This document shows positions 13,636 to 21,617 of a DNA stretch of 64,000 bases, piece by piece. This DNA is from Bactericera cockerelli (taxonomy: Eukaryota; Arthropoda; Insecta; Hemiptera; Triozidae), in assembly GCA_024516035.1 (NCBI GenBank), contig CM044964.1:30180058-30244057 (forward strand), read 5' to 3'. A program made the translations under genes and the position numbers. The stretch's first letter is position 1. Every line of letters starts with the position of its first letter. A model generated the notes under the pieces. That model was not told where the DNA came from. It did no database searches and worked only from the letters and a program-made list of their open reading frames with translations.

Positions 13636-13676
<41 letters not shown>

Positions 13677-16600
13677 CAAATTATATTAGTATGATATGTA
13701 TATTAGAAATTTACAAACTTAGTTATTTTAAAATCTGCTTATGGTGTCATAAGCATTTGTGCTTGACATCTTTCTTATCATTTTCTATTGTCGATACCTA
13801 CCTCTTAAAAATAATAGGTATGTATTATATGTGAGTTTACTTACAAATCTAAAGGATAGAAGAAGAGAACTAAATATTTTCCTGCAAAGTCTGAGAGTTG
13901 AATTTCTTTGAATTCCTTGTTGACGACTGCTGTTCCTTTGAAATTAGGAGCACTGGCTTGAACTTGGGGTTTTTGGTTTTCTGCAAATTCATTGTGAAAA
14001 GACATTAATACTTGTGTGAATTGTGTTTTTAATTATTAGTCATGTAAAAGTTGCTTTTTTTCTTGGTATAAAGTAATGATGCTGTAGAAAATTTGTTTGG
14101 ATAATTTTTGCTTCGACCATCGACCCGTTACGACGGAACGAAACCGGTTTGATTGATTGAATTTTTGCTTGTCAAAAGTAGTTTTCTCTTGAAATTTTAC
14201 TCATTTTATACTTTTAGAAGTTGTTTTAATTTATTAGAAAAGGCAGAGAGAAAGAACACATTTTGAAGCTAGTAAAGTATCAGAAGATAGACTGAATATA
14301 TTTCCAGATTTTCATCATAATACAATCTGGCCAATATCTAGCCAATACTCTAACATCCCCTTCTCTAGAATAAAAAAATACACATAAGAAAACATTATTA
14401 TTTGTACATGAAATAATCTTGAAATTTCTTGGGAAGATTGTACTGTCTTCTAGGGCGGGAATACTTAGAAGATTCCTCAGGATCTTGCACTACATTTTCA
14501 TTGCTGCTGACTTGCTCAGACTCCTGAGATTCCTGACAGGTCATTGAAGTCCCTTCTCCAGGATCCAAGTCGTGCTCGGATATCTCCTCTGGAATAACTC
14601 GTGGTTTTATGTGTATTTCATTTCTTCTTAAAATATTCTCATTTGATGTTTCGATGTTGTAGGACCTCTCATTTTCTCTTGACTGTACTGTTCCTTTTTT
14701 CCACTCTTTATCACAAGGATCTTGCTTGTACCAAACAGGCTCTCCAATTGCCAGAGGAAGTCTTTCTGCTGTCCTCCTGTTATAGTGTTTTGCCGCATTG
14801 TTTCTATTATTCTTAATATTGATCTGAACTTCTTCAGGGTCCACAATGTTCTGATATTTATCAATACTGGGTAGTTGGCATCTCAACCACCTACACATGA
14901 ATCTACGAGCAGGGCTATAATTTGTTTTATTTGGTGTATTTCTCCATACTAACAACATCTTGTAGAAATCCACATTATCATGAACTGCTTTCTGTATTAA
15001 TTGCTTTGCGATCTTGACAGCTGACTCTGCTTTACCATTTCCTTGTTGATGGAAAGGGCTGCTTGTTTCGTGATCAAACTCCCACTCTTCTTTGAACTTG
15101 TCAAATTCTTTGTTGACAAAATTTGTTCCGTTATCTGAAATTACCAAAGAAGGAATTCCATACCGACAAAAATTTCTTTTACAAATAAGAATTACACTCT
15201 TAGCTGACATGTCAGGCAACTCGTCTAACTCAAAGAAATCTGAGAAGTGGTCCACAGTGATCAAGAATCTTCTCTTCTTATTCTTGATGGTCACTTCAAA
15301 TGCATCCATACTGACGATCTCAAATGGACTCTCAGGAATGATGTTTGTCATCATCTTCATTCTTTGTTGGTTGGGTGCAAACTTAGCACACGTCTCGCAT
15401 GCCGCCACCTTGTTCCTCACATCCTCCGTTATCCCAGGCCAGAACACAGTCTCTCGAGCCAGTTTCAATGTAGCTTCCACACCCAGATGACTCAAGTGTA
15501 ACTTGTCAAGAAACTCCTTCCTGAGACTCTGTGGAATGAGAATTTGGTTACTTTTCAAAATAAATTCATTTTCAATAACTAGATCGGCTCTGAAGTTCCA
15601 AAAACACTTTAAAAGATTATCAACATTTTGTTTATTTTCAGGCCAGCCTTGTTTTATTTGCTGATACAACTTTTGTAACTGTTTATCTTTAAGTGTTTCT
15701 TTTTTTATATTTTCCAATGACTTATCACTTATTGACCCTTTTCTGTTCTCTAGGTAGTGTACCCCTTTTCTCAACTCTTTGATCCGGCTAACAAAGTCAA
15801 AACTGTTCAACTCGTACACGTCCAGCTGTTTCTCCTCGTTTTCCATGCTCACAGGAGCACGAGACAGTGTGTCTGCGAGGTACATCTCTTTGCCTCGCTT
15901 GTACTTCACGTGAATGTTGTAGCGCTGTAAAGACAAAATCATGCTCTGTAAACGCTTTGGAGTTTTAAGAAGAGACTTTAGGAATACACTCACCAAAGGA
16001 TTGTGATCAGTTTCAACGATTATGTTGTTCCCACATATGTACTGATCAAACTTTTTACAAGCAAACACAATGGCCAGCATCTCTTTTTCAATTTGAGCAT
16101 AGTTCCGCTGTGTGCTTGTCAAAGTCTTGGAAGCATATGCAATCGGAAATCCATCCTGCATCAGGGCACATCCCAAGGCAAATGACGATGCATCAGTTTG
16201 TATTAAAATCTGTTTATTAACATCAAAATACTTCAGCAGGCTGGTTTTTGCAATTAGATGTTTTATCTTGTTAAACGATTCTTCCTGTTTATCACCCCAA
16301 ATAAACTCACTGTTGTTTCTGGTTATCTCTCTTAGCGGCTCAGAATGACTGGATAGGTTTGGTATGTATCTTGCTAGATAGGTCACCATGCCCAAAAAAC
16401 GTAAAACACCTTCCCTATTGTCAGGTTTTGGCATTTCTGTGATTGCTATTACCTTTTTACTGTCAGGTTTTACACCTTCCGAGGACAGAATATGACCAAA
16501 GAATTTTATTTCCTCCACTTTGAACTTCAACTTCTCAAGATTGAGTTTAACATTTTCTTCGCGCAAGCGAATTAGGAGTGCTTTAAAATTCTCATCATGA

Positions 16601-19600
16601 TTCTTACTTGCTTCCCTCTCAGTATCACCTTTACCTACAATGAGAACATCATCAGCCAGGACATAGATACCACTCAGGCCCGCTGTCACCTCTAACATCT
16701 TCTGCTGGAAAATTTCCATTGCTGTAGCAATACCAAATGGCAAACGCAGGTACCGGAACTTCCCAAACGGTGTCCAAAATGTTGTCAACTTGCTGCTCTC
16801 TTCTGTGAGAGGTACTTGCCAAAATCCTTTCCTAGCATCCACTGTTGAGAAAAATTTTGCATCTCTTAATTCAGGCAAAACTTCATCTAATGTTGGTAAT
16901 TGTTGCTTGGTATCTTTAATCGCCTCATTTAAAAATTTGGGGTCTAAACAGATACGGAGTTGCTTGTTATCTTTCCTAACTATTGTGAGATTACTCACCC
17001 AGTCAGTATAGTCTGTTTCTTTCTGAATGATACCCATCTTTTCCATCTCATCAAGTTCCTTTTTTAAGTCTTCACGCATTGTGATGGGAATTCTCCGTGG
17101 CGCTTGTCTTACGGGTGCTCTGCCGTTGATGATTTCAATTTGCACGTCTCCTTTCATTCTACCAATGCCTTGGAACACATCAGCAAACTCTCTAATGATT
17201 GGTTCTTCATGTTGACTTTCAACCTGAAATTCACTAGAAATCTGATTACAGAAGTGTATGAGCTTTAACATTTCACAAGCATTAGCTGACAGAAGTGGGC
17301 AATGATCTTTGTCAACTACAATGAACAAAATATTGTATATACTTTTTTGTGACGTCTAACTTTTAAAAATATTGAACCCACCACTTTTATGGGTGTCCCA
17401 CCAAAAGCTCTCAGCTTGATGCTAGTTTTCATCAATTCTTGACACTCATTTTTTCCAAGGACTTCCAAAAGCTGTGTGAAGCCAATCACATTACAGTCAG
17501 CTCCAGTATCCAGCTGACACCTGACTGACTTTACCTTACTGCTTGGTAATATAAAGTCAAGATTAGAAAACACTCCATTTTTTCCAGTCTTCTCAATTTT
17601 CATGACGTCGCGTTCACTCTCACTCTCACTTCCCGTCACTTGCTTGACGTCCGTCTGACCAAGACATACTTTGGACCAATGTCCTCTCTTGTTACATTTG
17701 TAACACGTTTTATTCCTGGCAGGGCATTGCTTCAGTGTTGGGTGCCACAAACCTCCACAGTTCAAACACTGTTTTCTCGGCACTGCTTCTTCTCTGCTCC
17801 TTGTTGCTATTTTGTTCACCTCGTTCAGTTTTCCATTGATGCAATCAATCTGCTTCCTTGATTCTTCATCTGCGCGGCACATATGCACTACCTCCGCCAG
17901 ATTCAACTTTTCCCTCATCCACAGTTTCTCCTTCATCTTCACGTTCCAGATGGAGCAAATAATCTTGTCAATCATTATTTCTTCTTCCATTGTTTTGTAC
18001 TCGCACAGCTTCACTTGATCTCCTAGCCGAAGAAAGTAGGCTTGATATTCTTCTCCGTTGTCTTGTTTCATTGAGTTGAACACGAATCTTTCATAGCGTA
18101 CATTAATTTCTGGACTCATCTTTTGTAGCAGCGCTGTCATGATTTTCTCCACTGTCATCTCCTTCTCCTCAAGGTTGACTATTTTGAAGATGATCCTAGC
18201 CGCTTCACTTCCAATGATGTTCATCATTAACGCTATCTTTGTCTTTTCTTGCTCATCTTGTAACCTGCTGGCTGCCAGGTACTCATTCCACATCTTTGAG
18301 AAGAACAGGATATTCTCGCGAACATTTCCACTCAGCTGCAATGGAGACGGGCAGGGGATGTTGACCACTTGTTTGTCAGTTCCCCTCTTCCTCTGGTCCT
18401 CCAACTGCTTCTGTAGCTCCTTGTTCTGCTGGCTCAATGTCACTGTACATCTCTCAACTTCTTTAGCAATCAAAGCTTTGATCTCCTCTTCTTTCATTGT
18501 TAACTTAATTTCAATTTGATAAAATCAAAAGAACAACTTTCAAAAATCAAATTTGAAAAAATACACTCTGACACCATGTTTTAATTTATTAGAAAAGGCA
18601 GAGAGAAAGAACACATTTTGAAGCTAGTAAAGTATCAGAAGATAGACTGAATATATTTCCAGATTTTCATCATAATACAATCTGGCCAATATCTAGCCAA
18701 TACTCTAACAGAAGTCAATATTTATCACCAAAAATATAAAAGTAGGTACCAAAAAAGCAAAAACAAATTGACCTATGGGTGACCGTAAGGTATTGCCAAA
18801 CTTCAAGGTATAGTAGGACTTTAAAACTAGAACATGGGTCTATTAGAAACCCAGCCAGGACATGACAAAAGTTATCCTCCCATTTAATATTATGTGTATT
18901 CTGACCAAATAATCATATGTCTTGGACTTATTACTGCAGGAATAATAGAACTTATTAATCCTTGTTGGGTAGTATAAATAAGGCAATTTTATTTAAGGAT
19001 TGATTGAAAAAAGTAAACAAAATTACATTGAACATACCATAGGAATAGAATGCAATTGATTGGAAGGCTGGAGTCTTCACAGTATTTGTTTGAAACAAGC
19101 TTTTGACATTCTGAAATAGTACCACAAGATAAAGTTATCAGTTGTCTAACAGATCATTTATTTTTGAAAACCAAACCAGATAATTTATTTTTATTTAATT
19201 AAATTTAATTTAAACCACCCCTTACCAGCCTACATCATGGTGTCCTCAGCGCTAGTATCGCAAAGGAGTCCCTCGCCCGTATCAAATATAAACAGAAACA
19301 TAAAATATATCAAATGTAAACATAAATATAAATAGACTGCAAGAAATATTCTACTTCTTTGTGATGGTGTCGCGCTATGTGGCGTTTCCATGCAAGTGGC
19401 GTTTGTTTCCACACTATGGTTTGACTGTAAATAGTTTGAGTATAAGAGATTGCCATAAGCTATACCCCTGTTATTTATTTAGATCTTTCTCTTTTAGCAT
19501 AATATATATTCAATATTCATGTATCTCTACTTGCATGTAATCAATTATAACTTCCATATAAATTATTATATAATCAAATTCAAATTAATATAATAGTGTA

Positions 19601-19770
19601 GTGAGTTACATAACCATTTCTTTTGAGTTTGCTTGAAAGGAAGTAAGTATTGTAAGTAATAGCAAGCAGCTTTATGGGTATTATATTTCATTATGTAACC
19701 TAGGAGCCTAGCTTAAGTTTTGCAAACTTACAGTTTTCAGAAGATTCCGAGATACTATACGGGAGAACAT
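4355..19770 (-). CDS. Prdx3: Mitochondrial typical 2-Cys peroxiredoxin (7 exons)
   Basis: Seven exons on the minus strand: 19732-19770, 19038-19110, 13845-13980, 10037-10172, 8903-9008, 6758-6886, 4355-4446. They total 711 nt (236 aa), with GT-AG junctions and matching phases throughout. The enzyme reduces H2O2 with thioredoxin as donor. The peroxidatic Cys is C87 in FTFVCPT, and the resolving Cys is C208 in VCPANW. GGLG (130-133) and the C-terminal YF (229-230) are the hyperoxidation-sensitivity elements of eukaryotic 2-Cys peroxiredoxins. A basic N-terminus ([12 protein letters not shown]) resembles a mitochondrial presequence, and the C-terminal DSPTIKP segment is like PRDX3 rather than PRDX1/2/4. 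Introns 2 and 3 carry retrotransposons and intron 6 carries a minisatellite made of its own splice donor. Exon 1 is the least certain exon (39 nt), but it gives a good donor, phase 0 and a sensible presequence. Confidence 0.93.
4547..4735 (+). mobile_element. SINE-A (tRNA-derived), truncated copy
   Basis: A tRNA-like head begins GTAGTCAC, with a box B-like GGTTCGATTCC, and is followed by the family body (TTCTGCTCTGTACTTGGATG, CGTGAGGAAAAATGAGTAG). It matches the full-length copy at 51619-51875 but lacks that copy's 3' third. It lies in PRDX3 intron 6. Confidence 0.8.
4961..5266 (-). mobile_element. SINE-A (tRNA-derived), near full length
   Basis: Reverse-complement copy of the same SINE, running from the tail (GTATGTATGG) to the head (GGTGACTAC). 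It sits 230 bp from the plus-oriented copy, so the two could fold as an inverted pair in the PRDX3 intron 6 transcript. Confidence 0.8.
5411..5609. repeat. Non-autonomous element with inverted AAGTGTGGAAAC ends
   Basis: The left end AAGTGTGGAAACCACC is mirrored by a right end whose complement reads AAGTGTGGAAACGAACC. Inside, CGCAAAGGAGTC is mirrored by GACACCATCGCAAAGGAGTAG. A second copy is at 19213-19416. This looks like a MITE; the superfamily is not resolved. Confidence 0.6.
5722..6765 (-). repeat. Minisatellite of PRDX3 exon 6/intron 6 boundary, 34 units
   Basis: Tandem 30-bp units (a few of 36 bp, one of 29 bp). On the gene strand each reads AAATATGGTGAAG, the last 13 nt of exon 6, followed by GTAAGAAAG and ATAAAC. 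The first unit (donor G at 6757) is the real exon end. Later donors fall at 6727, 6691, 6655 (a GTATG variant), then every 30 nt from 6619 to 5869, and finally 5840, 5810, 5774 and 5738. Three sequence variants alternate in 60- and 90-bp blocks. Read through, the units encode repeats of [10 protein letters not shown] in the peroxiredoxin frame. The long ORFs on both strands here are a by-product of a stop-free unit and are not separate genes. Confidence 0.95.
7180..7322 (-). mobile_element. SINE-E fragment
   Basis: Contains AGTCCCATTATTCCAGCAGTA, shortened here, then CCCAAATGGGAGGATAA and GTGTCCCGGCTGGGTT. This is the reverse complement of the copies at 8520-8680 and 22075-22262, which carry a tRNA-like box B (GGTTCGAAACCC) followed by GACATGACA. 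Confidence 0.65.
7353..7497 (+). mobile_element. SINE-B (tRNA-derived)
   Basis: The tRNA-like head contains TAGCTTGATCGATAAGGC, ACTTGTAACCTGGAGGTC and the box B-like GGTTCAAGTCC, followed by a body with TTTAGTAAAGCGAGTTTGAG and AACACAAATATGATAAC. Copies of the same family are at 43881-44033 and 63551-63696. Confidence 0.8.
7740..8141 (+). repeat. Dispersed repeat L ending in a CTTTCCTTAT hairpin
   Basis: Shares CAAATTTCAAGTCT, CTCTTACCGTTCTCGAGATAT, GGTATCCTGAGG and CCAGAAATGTGAAAAACTGGG with 51330-51911. Both end in a hairpin (CTTTCCTTAT / ATAAGGAAAG) followed by TAAAA. A terminal hairpin suggests a Helitron-like or satellite-like element, but the class is not proven. Confidence 0.55.
8192..8372 (+). 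mobile_element. SINE-C (tRNA-derived)
   Basis: The head has box A-like GGCTCAGTGGTTAAGAGC and box B-like GGTTCGAATCCCGG, then a body with GGTAAAGTGCCCTGAAATAA and a T-rich end. The acceptor ends do not pair as a real tRNA would. Only one copy is recognised in the window. Confidence 0.65.
8520..8680 (+). mobile_element. SINE-E (tRNA-derived)
   Basis: The tRNA-like 3' half (GGGGGTTCAAAACCCAGC) is followed by GGGACATGACAAGTTATCC and GGTCTTACTGCTGGAA. It is homologous to copies at 7180-7322, 18848-18995, 22075-22262 and 62984-63112. Confidence 0.65.
10763..13630 (+). CDS. Intact non-LTR retrotransposon ORF: zinc finger, RT, restriction-like endonuclease
   Basis: One open frame of 955 codons. 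The N-terminus has a C2HC finger (C11, C14, H27, C33), expected to bind nucleic acid. A reverse transcriptase follows, with GVQQGDP and the catalytic pair in WYLDDG (about residues 455-460). The C-terminus has a Cys/His cluster (CRCG...HGLSC, about 762-780) and KRPDG with a downstream WDVTC, the (R/K)PD-X(12-14)-D/E pattern of the PD-(D/E)XK endonuclease used by R2-type non-LTR elements to nick target DNA. A run of about 40 A starts 7 nt after the TGA, so the 3' UTR is almost absent. The element sits in PRDX3 intron 3, opposite to the gene. The exact clade and the 5' end are not resolved; no target duplication was found by eye. Confidence 0.88.
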   Translation: MEPNSKGYFECDLCGVVTVTKHGLKMHRDSKKCLVRQSQPQPCRSKEASCAENSTPESIPENNQSFVERLKSVRQNTRVLNRIPKGARQTAVSRYTELINECLQNNDPKSWENLLPYSALQKPNHDSKYRNLTTQVKRNIENRNGIPYPNQNLKSKHDQENNIRKIVESKINDGDVKGALRVISSGDTVAPKSADVLRLLKEKHPDAQSSARYPSTPENVDFEPDVTVKETLNAIRSFPNGSSGGIDGLKPQHLKDMMHGTTEQSAENLLTSLAKLLTLGMRGLIPETVCSILYGASLTALLKQDSNIRPIAVGNVIRRMLGKIISKRLMIPLGNMLRPTQLGYGTPNGSEIVVHATRHFLDDINDKEDEILLKLDFKNAYNEIFRDKLLDEVKEYFPQFFAFICQMYKEPSYLLYQGDTILSARGVQQGDPMGSLLFCISLHKLIQSLKSPLNLWYLDDGSLGGPIDVVLEDLEKVMSAGESLGLSLNMHKCEIYIKSQDPVVREKLLKSISKKFPDIILPSACELTLLGSPLFPEGIPSALNKKINKIDLLVQRLHDLHAHHGFFILKNCLSLPKLLYLLRSCEAWKYGTLELKKFDQIIQQGLEIITNVNMNGISWLQACLPVKLGGLGIRLAADVALPAFLASTHSVAAYMSQIRPSFSLVDTAKDSLREWCKLSEVATPPNFNLQYDWDNPLIKKKYNTLLSEIPIRDKIRLVSLQSKESGAWLQAIPISNVGCFMDNTSLRIAIGLRLGATICVPHTCRCGFDVDETGQHGLSCVKSGGRYSRHCDLNYILKRALGSCHVPSVLEPSGLFRLDGKRPDGMTMVPWKNGKPLVWDVTCVDNLAKSNIQYSLQGPGEAAKHAEKLKKDKYREIHSQFIFSPFAVETFGSFGPDALELFNSISKSLVLETKERRAGEYFRQRVSFAVQRGNVASVMSTVKKDESLNEIYYIV
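13638..13672 (+). repeat. Poly(A) tail of the non-LTR retrotransposon
   Basis: An uninterrupted A run directly follows the ORF stop. It marks the 3' end made by target-primed reverse transcription and shows that the element moved through an RNA copy. Confidence 0.85.
14222..14355 (-). repeat. 3' LTR of the gypsy element
   Basis: 134 bp, TG...CA, preceded on the element strand by the polypurine tract. Very short for a gypsy LTR. Confidence 0.93.
14398..17328 (-). CDS. Ty3/gypsy pol polyprotein: RT, RNase H, integrase
   Basis: 976 codons. The start of the frame carries the end of the retropepsin fold ([12 protein letters not shown]). Reverse transcriptase follows, with its catalytic Asp pair in [10 protein letters not shown], then RNase H (TDASSFALG and ETDHNPL), then integrase. 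The integrase has an HHCC zinc domain (HLSHLG...CETC) and catalytic D,D,E residues in [14 protein letters not shown] and GNGKAESAV. There is no envelope ORF. The frame is intact and overlaps the end of the gag frame by 13 nt at 17316-17328, in the -1 frame. The displayed ATG at 17328 is probably not the true start; expression would need a frameshift. It is a mobile-element gene, not a PRDX3 exon. Confidence 0.92.
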   Translation of the reverse strand: MFIVVDKDHCPLLSANACEMLKLIHFCNQISSEFQVESQHEEPIIREFADVFQGIGRMKGDVQIEIINGRAPVRQAPRRIPITMREDLKKELDEMEKMGIIQKETDYTDWVSNLTIVRKDNKQLRICLDPKFLNEAIKDTKQQLPTLDEVLPELRDAKFFSTVDARKGFWQVPLTEESSKLTTFWTPFGKFRYLRLPFGIATAMEIFQQKMLEVTAGLSGIYVLADDVLIVGKGDTEREASKNHDENFKALLIRLREENVKLNLEKLKFKVEEIKFFGHILSSEGVKPDSKKVIAITEMPKPDNREGVLRFLGMVTYLARYIPNLSSHSEPLREITRNNSEFIWGDKQEESFNKIKHLIAKTSLLKYFDVNKQILIQTDASSFALGCALMQDGFPIAYASKTLTSTQRNYAQIEKEMLAIVFACKKFDQYICGNNIIVETDHNPLVSVFLKSLLKTPKRLQSMILSLQRYNIHVKYKRGKEMYLADTLSRAPVSMENEEKQLDVYELNSFDFVSRIKELRKGVHYLENRKGSISDKSLENIKKETLKDKQLQKLYQQIKQGWPENKQNVDNLLKCFWNFRADLVIENEFILKSNQILIPQSLRKEFLDKLHLSHLGVEATLKLARETVFWPGITEDVRNKVAACETCAKFAPNQQRMKMMTNIIPESPFEIVSMDAFEVTIKNKKRRFLITVDHFSDFFELDELPDMSAKSVILICKRNFCRYGIPSLVISDNGTNFVNKEFDKFKEEWEFDHETSSPFHQQGNGKAESAVKIAKQLIQKAVHDNVDFYKMLLVWRNTPNKTNYSPARRFMCRWLRCQLPSIDKYQNIVDPEEVQINIKNNRNNAAKHYNRRTAERLPLAIGEPVWYKQDPCDKEWKKGTVQSRENERSYNIETSNENILRRNEIHIKPRVIPEEISEHDLDPGEGTSMTCQESQESEQVSSNENVVQDPEESSKYSRPRRQYNLPKKFQDYFMYK
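17316..18497 (-). CDS. Ty3/gypsy gag with zinc knuckle and retropepsin active site
   Basis: 393 codons starting 79 nt inside the 5' LTR. An N-terminal coiled-coil-prone, Lys/Glu-rich stretch is followed by a capsid-like region and a CX2CX4HX4C zinc knuckle ([14 protein letters not shown]). A second Cys pair, CLNC, precedes it. The retropepsin active site DTGA lies in [10 protein letters not shown]. The frame closes in the middle of the protease, and the rest of the protease lies in the -1 frame at the start of pol. A run of six A on the element strand (17343-17348) just before the gag stop is the natural place for either a programmed slip or a single-base loss. Confidence 0.9.
   Translation of the reverse strand: MKEEEIKALIAKEVERCTVTLSQQNKELQKQLEDQRKRGTDKQVVNIPCPSPLQLSGNVRENILFFSKMWNEYLAASRLQDEQEKTKIALMMNIIGSEAARIIFKIVNLEEKEMTVEKIMTALLQKMSPEINVRYERFVFNSMKQDNGEEYQAYFLRLGDQVKLCEYKTMEEEIMIDKIICSIWNVKMKEKLWMREKLNLAEVVHMCRADEESRKQIDCINGKLNEVNKIATRSREEAVPRKQCLNCGGLWHPTLKQCPARNKTCYKCNKRGHWSKVCLGQTDVKQVTGSESESERDVMKIEKTGKNGVFSNLDFILPSSKVKSVRCQLDTGADCNVIGFTQLLEVLGKNECQELMKTSIKLRAFGGTPIKVVGSIFLKVRRHKKVYTIFCSL
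18577..18710 (-). repeat. 5' LTR of the gypsy element
   Basis: 134 bp and indistinguishable by eye from the 3' LTR. The primer-binding site starts at the adjoining base (18576, element strand), beginning TGG, the complement of a tRNA CCA end. Confidence 0.93.
18848..18995 (+). mobile_element. SINE-E fragment
   Basis: AAACCCAGCCAGGACATGACA, shortened here, leads into ATCCTCCCATTTAATATT and GTAGTATAAATAAGGCAA. It matches 22075-22262. It lies in PRDX3 intron 2, just outside the gypsy element. Confidence 0.6.
19213..19416. repeat. Second copy of the AAGTGTGGAAAC element
   Basis: Shares GTGTCCTCAGCGCTAGTATCG, shortened here, plus TGATGGTGTCGCGCTATGTGG and GGCGTTTCCATGCAA with 5411-5609. The left terminal 12 bp are not clear. 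It lies in PRDX3 intron 1. Confidence 0.6.
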
Positions 19771-21617
19771 GATAGAATACTTGTAGAAAATTAAAGACCG
19801 CTGTTTGTCTTAAATCACTTAAAAGCGTAAAGTATGTATCTTAATATTCTTGATTATTTGTTTGATTAATGGAACTCCGTTATCTCTTATCAGATTTTTC
19901 TATCTGAATTTTATTTTCTGAAAGACGAGCGATTCAAAAGAAAACAGAAAATATGACGCTCAGTGTTGCCAGATTTACAAAATGAAGATTACCGTACATG
20001 TATGGTAAAGCTACGACTATCTACGACAATTTTTGAAAATCGTAACATTAATAAATTATCGCAACATTAATAAATTATCTAATTAATGAAAAGTGCTTTA
20101 GCAAGCGTTAAGAAGCAATATTTCTCATTTACAAGAAATATTGTACTCAAGGTGATCCCGTCTTTAGCGTCAAACCCCACAGTAACGCTTTGCAACACTT
20201 CCCCTTATAAAATTCGAGACAAGTAGAGCAGTATTTTTTTTTTTTTTTTTTTTTTTTTTCTAACCAAAGTGGATTCAACTGGAATAAAATGAACGAACTA
20301 GAAGAAACCAAAATGAATTTATAAAATTCTTGCTTCCAGTTCTTTTATAGATTAAGTTTTCATTTTACTTCCGAGAAATTTCTAATATCAGAAATCGGAA
20401 GTATTGTGTTCGTTTTTGTGAAAATAAAATATTTTTTTGGTCCGATATCAATTTTTTTCATATTTCTGGACGTTTCATAACCTCCTGAGCAAATTTGGTT
20501 TTGTGTCCGTCTGTCGATCTGTTAAAACGATTCCTTGTAACGCGCAAATCTCGGAAACTACTCGACGGATTTTAATGAAATTTTGCACACATCTAAGAGA
20601 CATTCTGTGGATGGTCCCATTTTAAATTCATCGAATTCGTACTAGCGGTTCTGGGTTGAAGAGACCATGCGCCTGACCACTAACTTTTTACTTAAACGCT
20701 TATATCTCGTGAACGGTACACCCGATTTTGATGAAACTTTGTATGTATATGCATATTATTGTTTTACATAGGCTATCTATATTTATTTTTTAATTAATTA
20801 TAATATGACTCTGATATATATAAGAAAATCCGAAATTTTGGACAAAAAAGTAAAAAAATAAGGACCACGACTTGCCGATACAGAATTTTTTGTGGAATCT
20901 AGAATGTATAAAAAACGATATTCTACTATATAAAATAAATTTGAAGAAAATCAATTCAGTGGTTTCGGAGATACAAGTAATTTTATATAAAATCTGGCAC
21001 GTGTTTACAATGTGAAACAATCACGAGGAAGTGTTGTGTCCATAATTGGCAGTGTTTTTCCACTGTTTACCTTTAAAGGTACCGAAACGCATTTTTCTTT
21101 CACGAATAGTGGGGAAGCTAAACTTGGAAGAAAATAGAAATATTTGGAAATATCAATCCTGGAATTTTTTTAATCCAAAAGAAAAACACGAATTTTAATT
21201 AGAATTCCGGCTTTACCTTACACCAAAAACCGGATTTTCTAATAACTTCATCTGGCAACCCAGCAAAACCTACACATGCCGGCTGTTCTTGTTTTTCTTA
21301 TCAGCTTATCACAGAAAAATCGTTAATTGAGTTGTTGAGAGTTCAGTAGTTCTGATTCAGAGTTCAGACTTCATTTTTGTATGTATATGAAAGAGAACTA
21401 GGCAATTATGGACCATTCAATATCCAACTAATTATTGGACTATTGTCTGAAATCAAGATTAGATAACTGTCAATTAGTTACTTCATTTTGGGTGTACCAT
21501 TTTCATTATTCTAGCAGGTTTCAATTTACACTACAGAACATTCCTCTGAGACAAATATTAATTTTGATCTTCCAAGTAATTCTAGATTTCTAGAAAAAAG
21601 AATCGGCTGCAGTTCTC
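19771..21617. promoter_or_regulatory. Shared upstream region of divergent PRDX3 and Gs1l
   Basis: 1.85 kb between the PRDX3 ATG (minus) and the Gs1l ATG (plus). The promoters of both genes must lie here or in upstream non-coding exons. The interval also holds a poly-T run (about 20231-20260) and a dispersed repeat (about 20430-21060). No single promoter element can be fixed by eye. Confidence 0.45.
20430..21060 (+). repeat. Dispersed repeat M (unclassified)
   Basis: Shares CGACTTGCCGATACAGAATTT, shortened here, plus GATACAAGTAATTTTAT, CACGTGTTTACAATGTG and TTGTGTCCATAATTGGCAGTG with reverse-complement copies at about 52970-53370 and 56030-56640. The two minus copies cover overlapping but not identical parts. 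No coding capacity or clear terminal repeats were seen. Confidence 0.6.

Larger units (their letters stand above)
14222..18710 (-). mobile_element. Complete Ty3/gypsy LTR retrotransposon
   Basis: Two 134-bp LTRs (14222-14355 and 18577-18710) begin TG, end CA and look identical base for base. They are flanked by the 5-bp target duplication GAAGT (14217-14221 and 18711-18715). On the element strand a TGGTGTCAGAG primer-binding site follows the 5' LTR directly, and a purine tract (AGAGAAGGGGA) precedes the 3' LTR. It encodes gag-protease and pol in two frames. It lies in PRDX3 intron 2 in the gene's orientation. Identical LTRs mean a recent insertion. Confidence 0.95.

Noticed and set aside
14601..18519. 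Several plus-strand ORFs of 60-130 codons
   Set aside because: Antisense shadows of gypsy gag and pol with no domain features.
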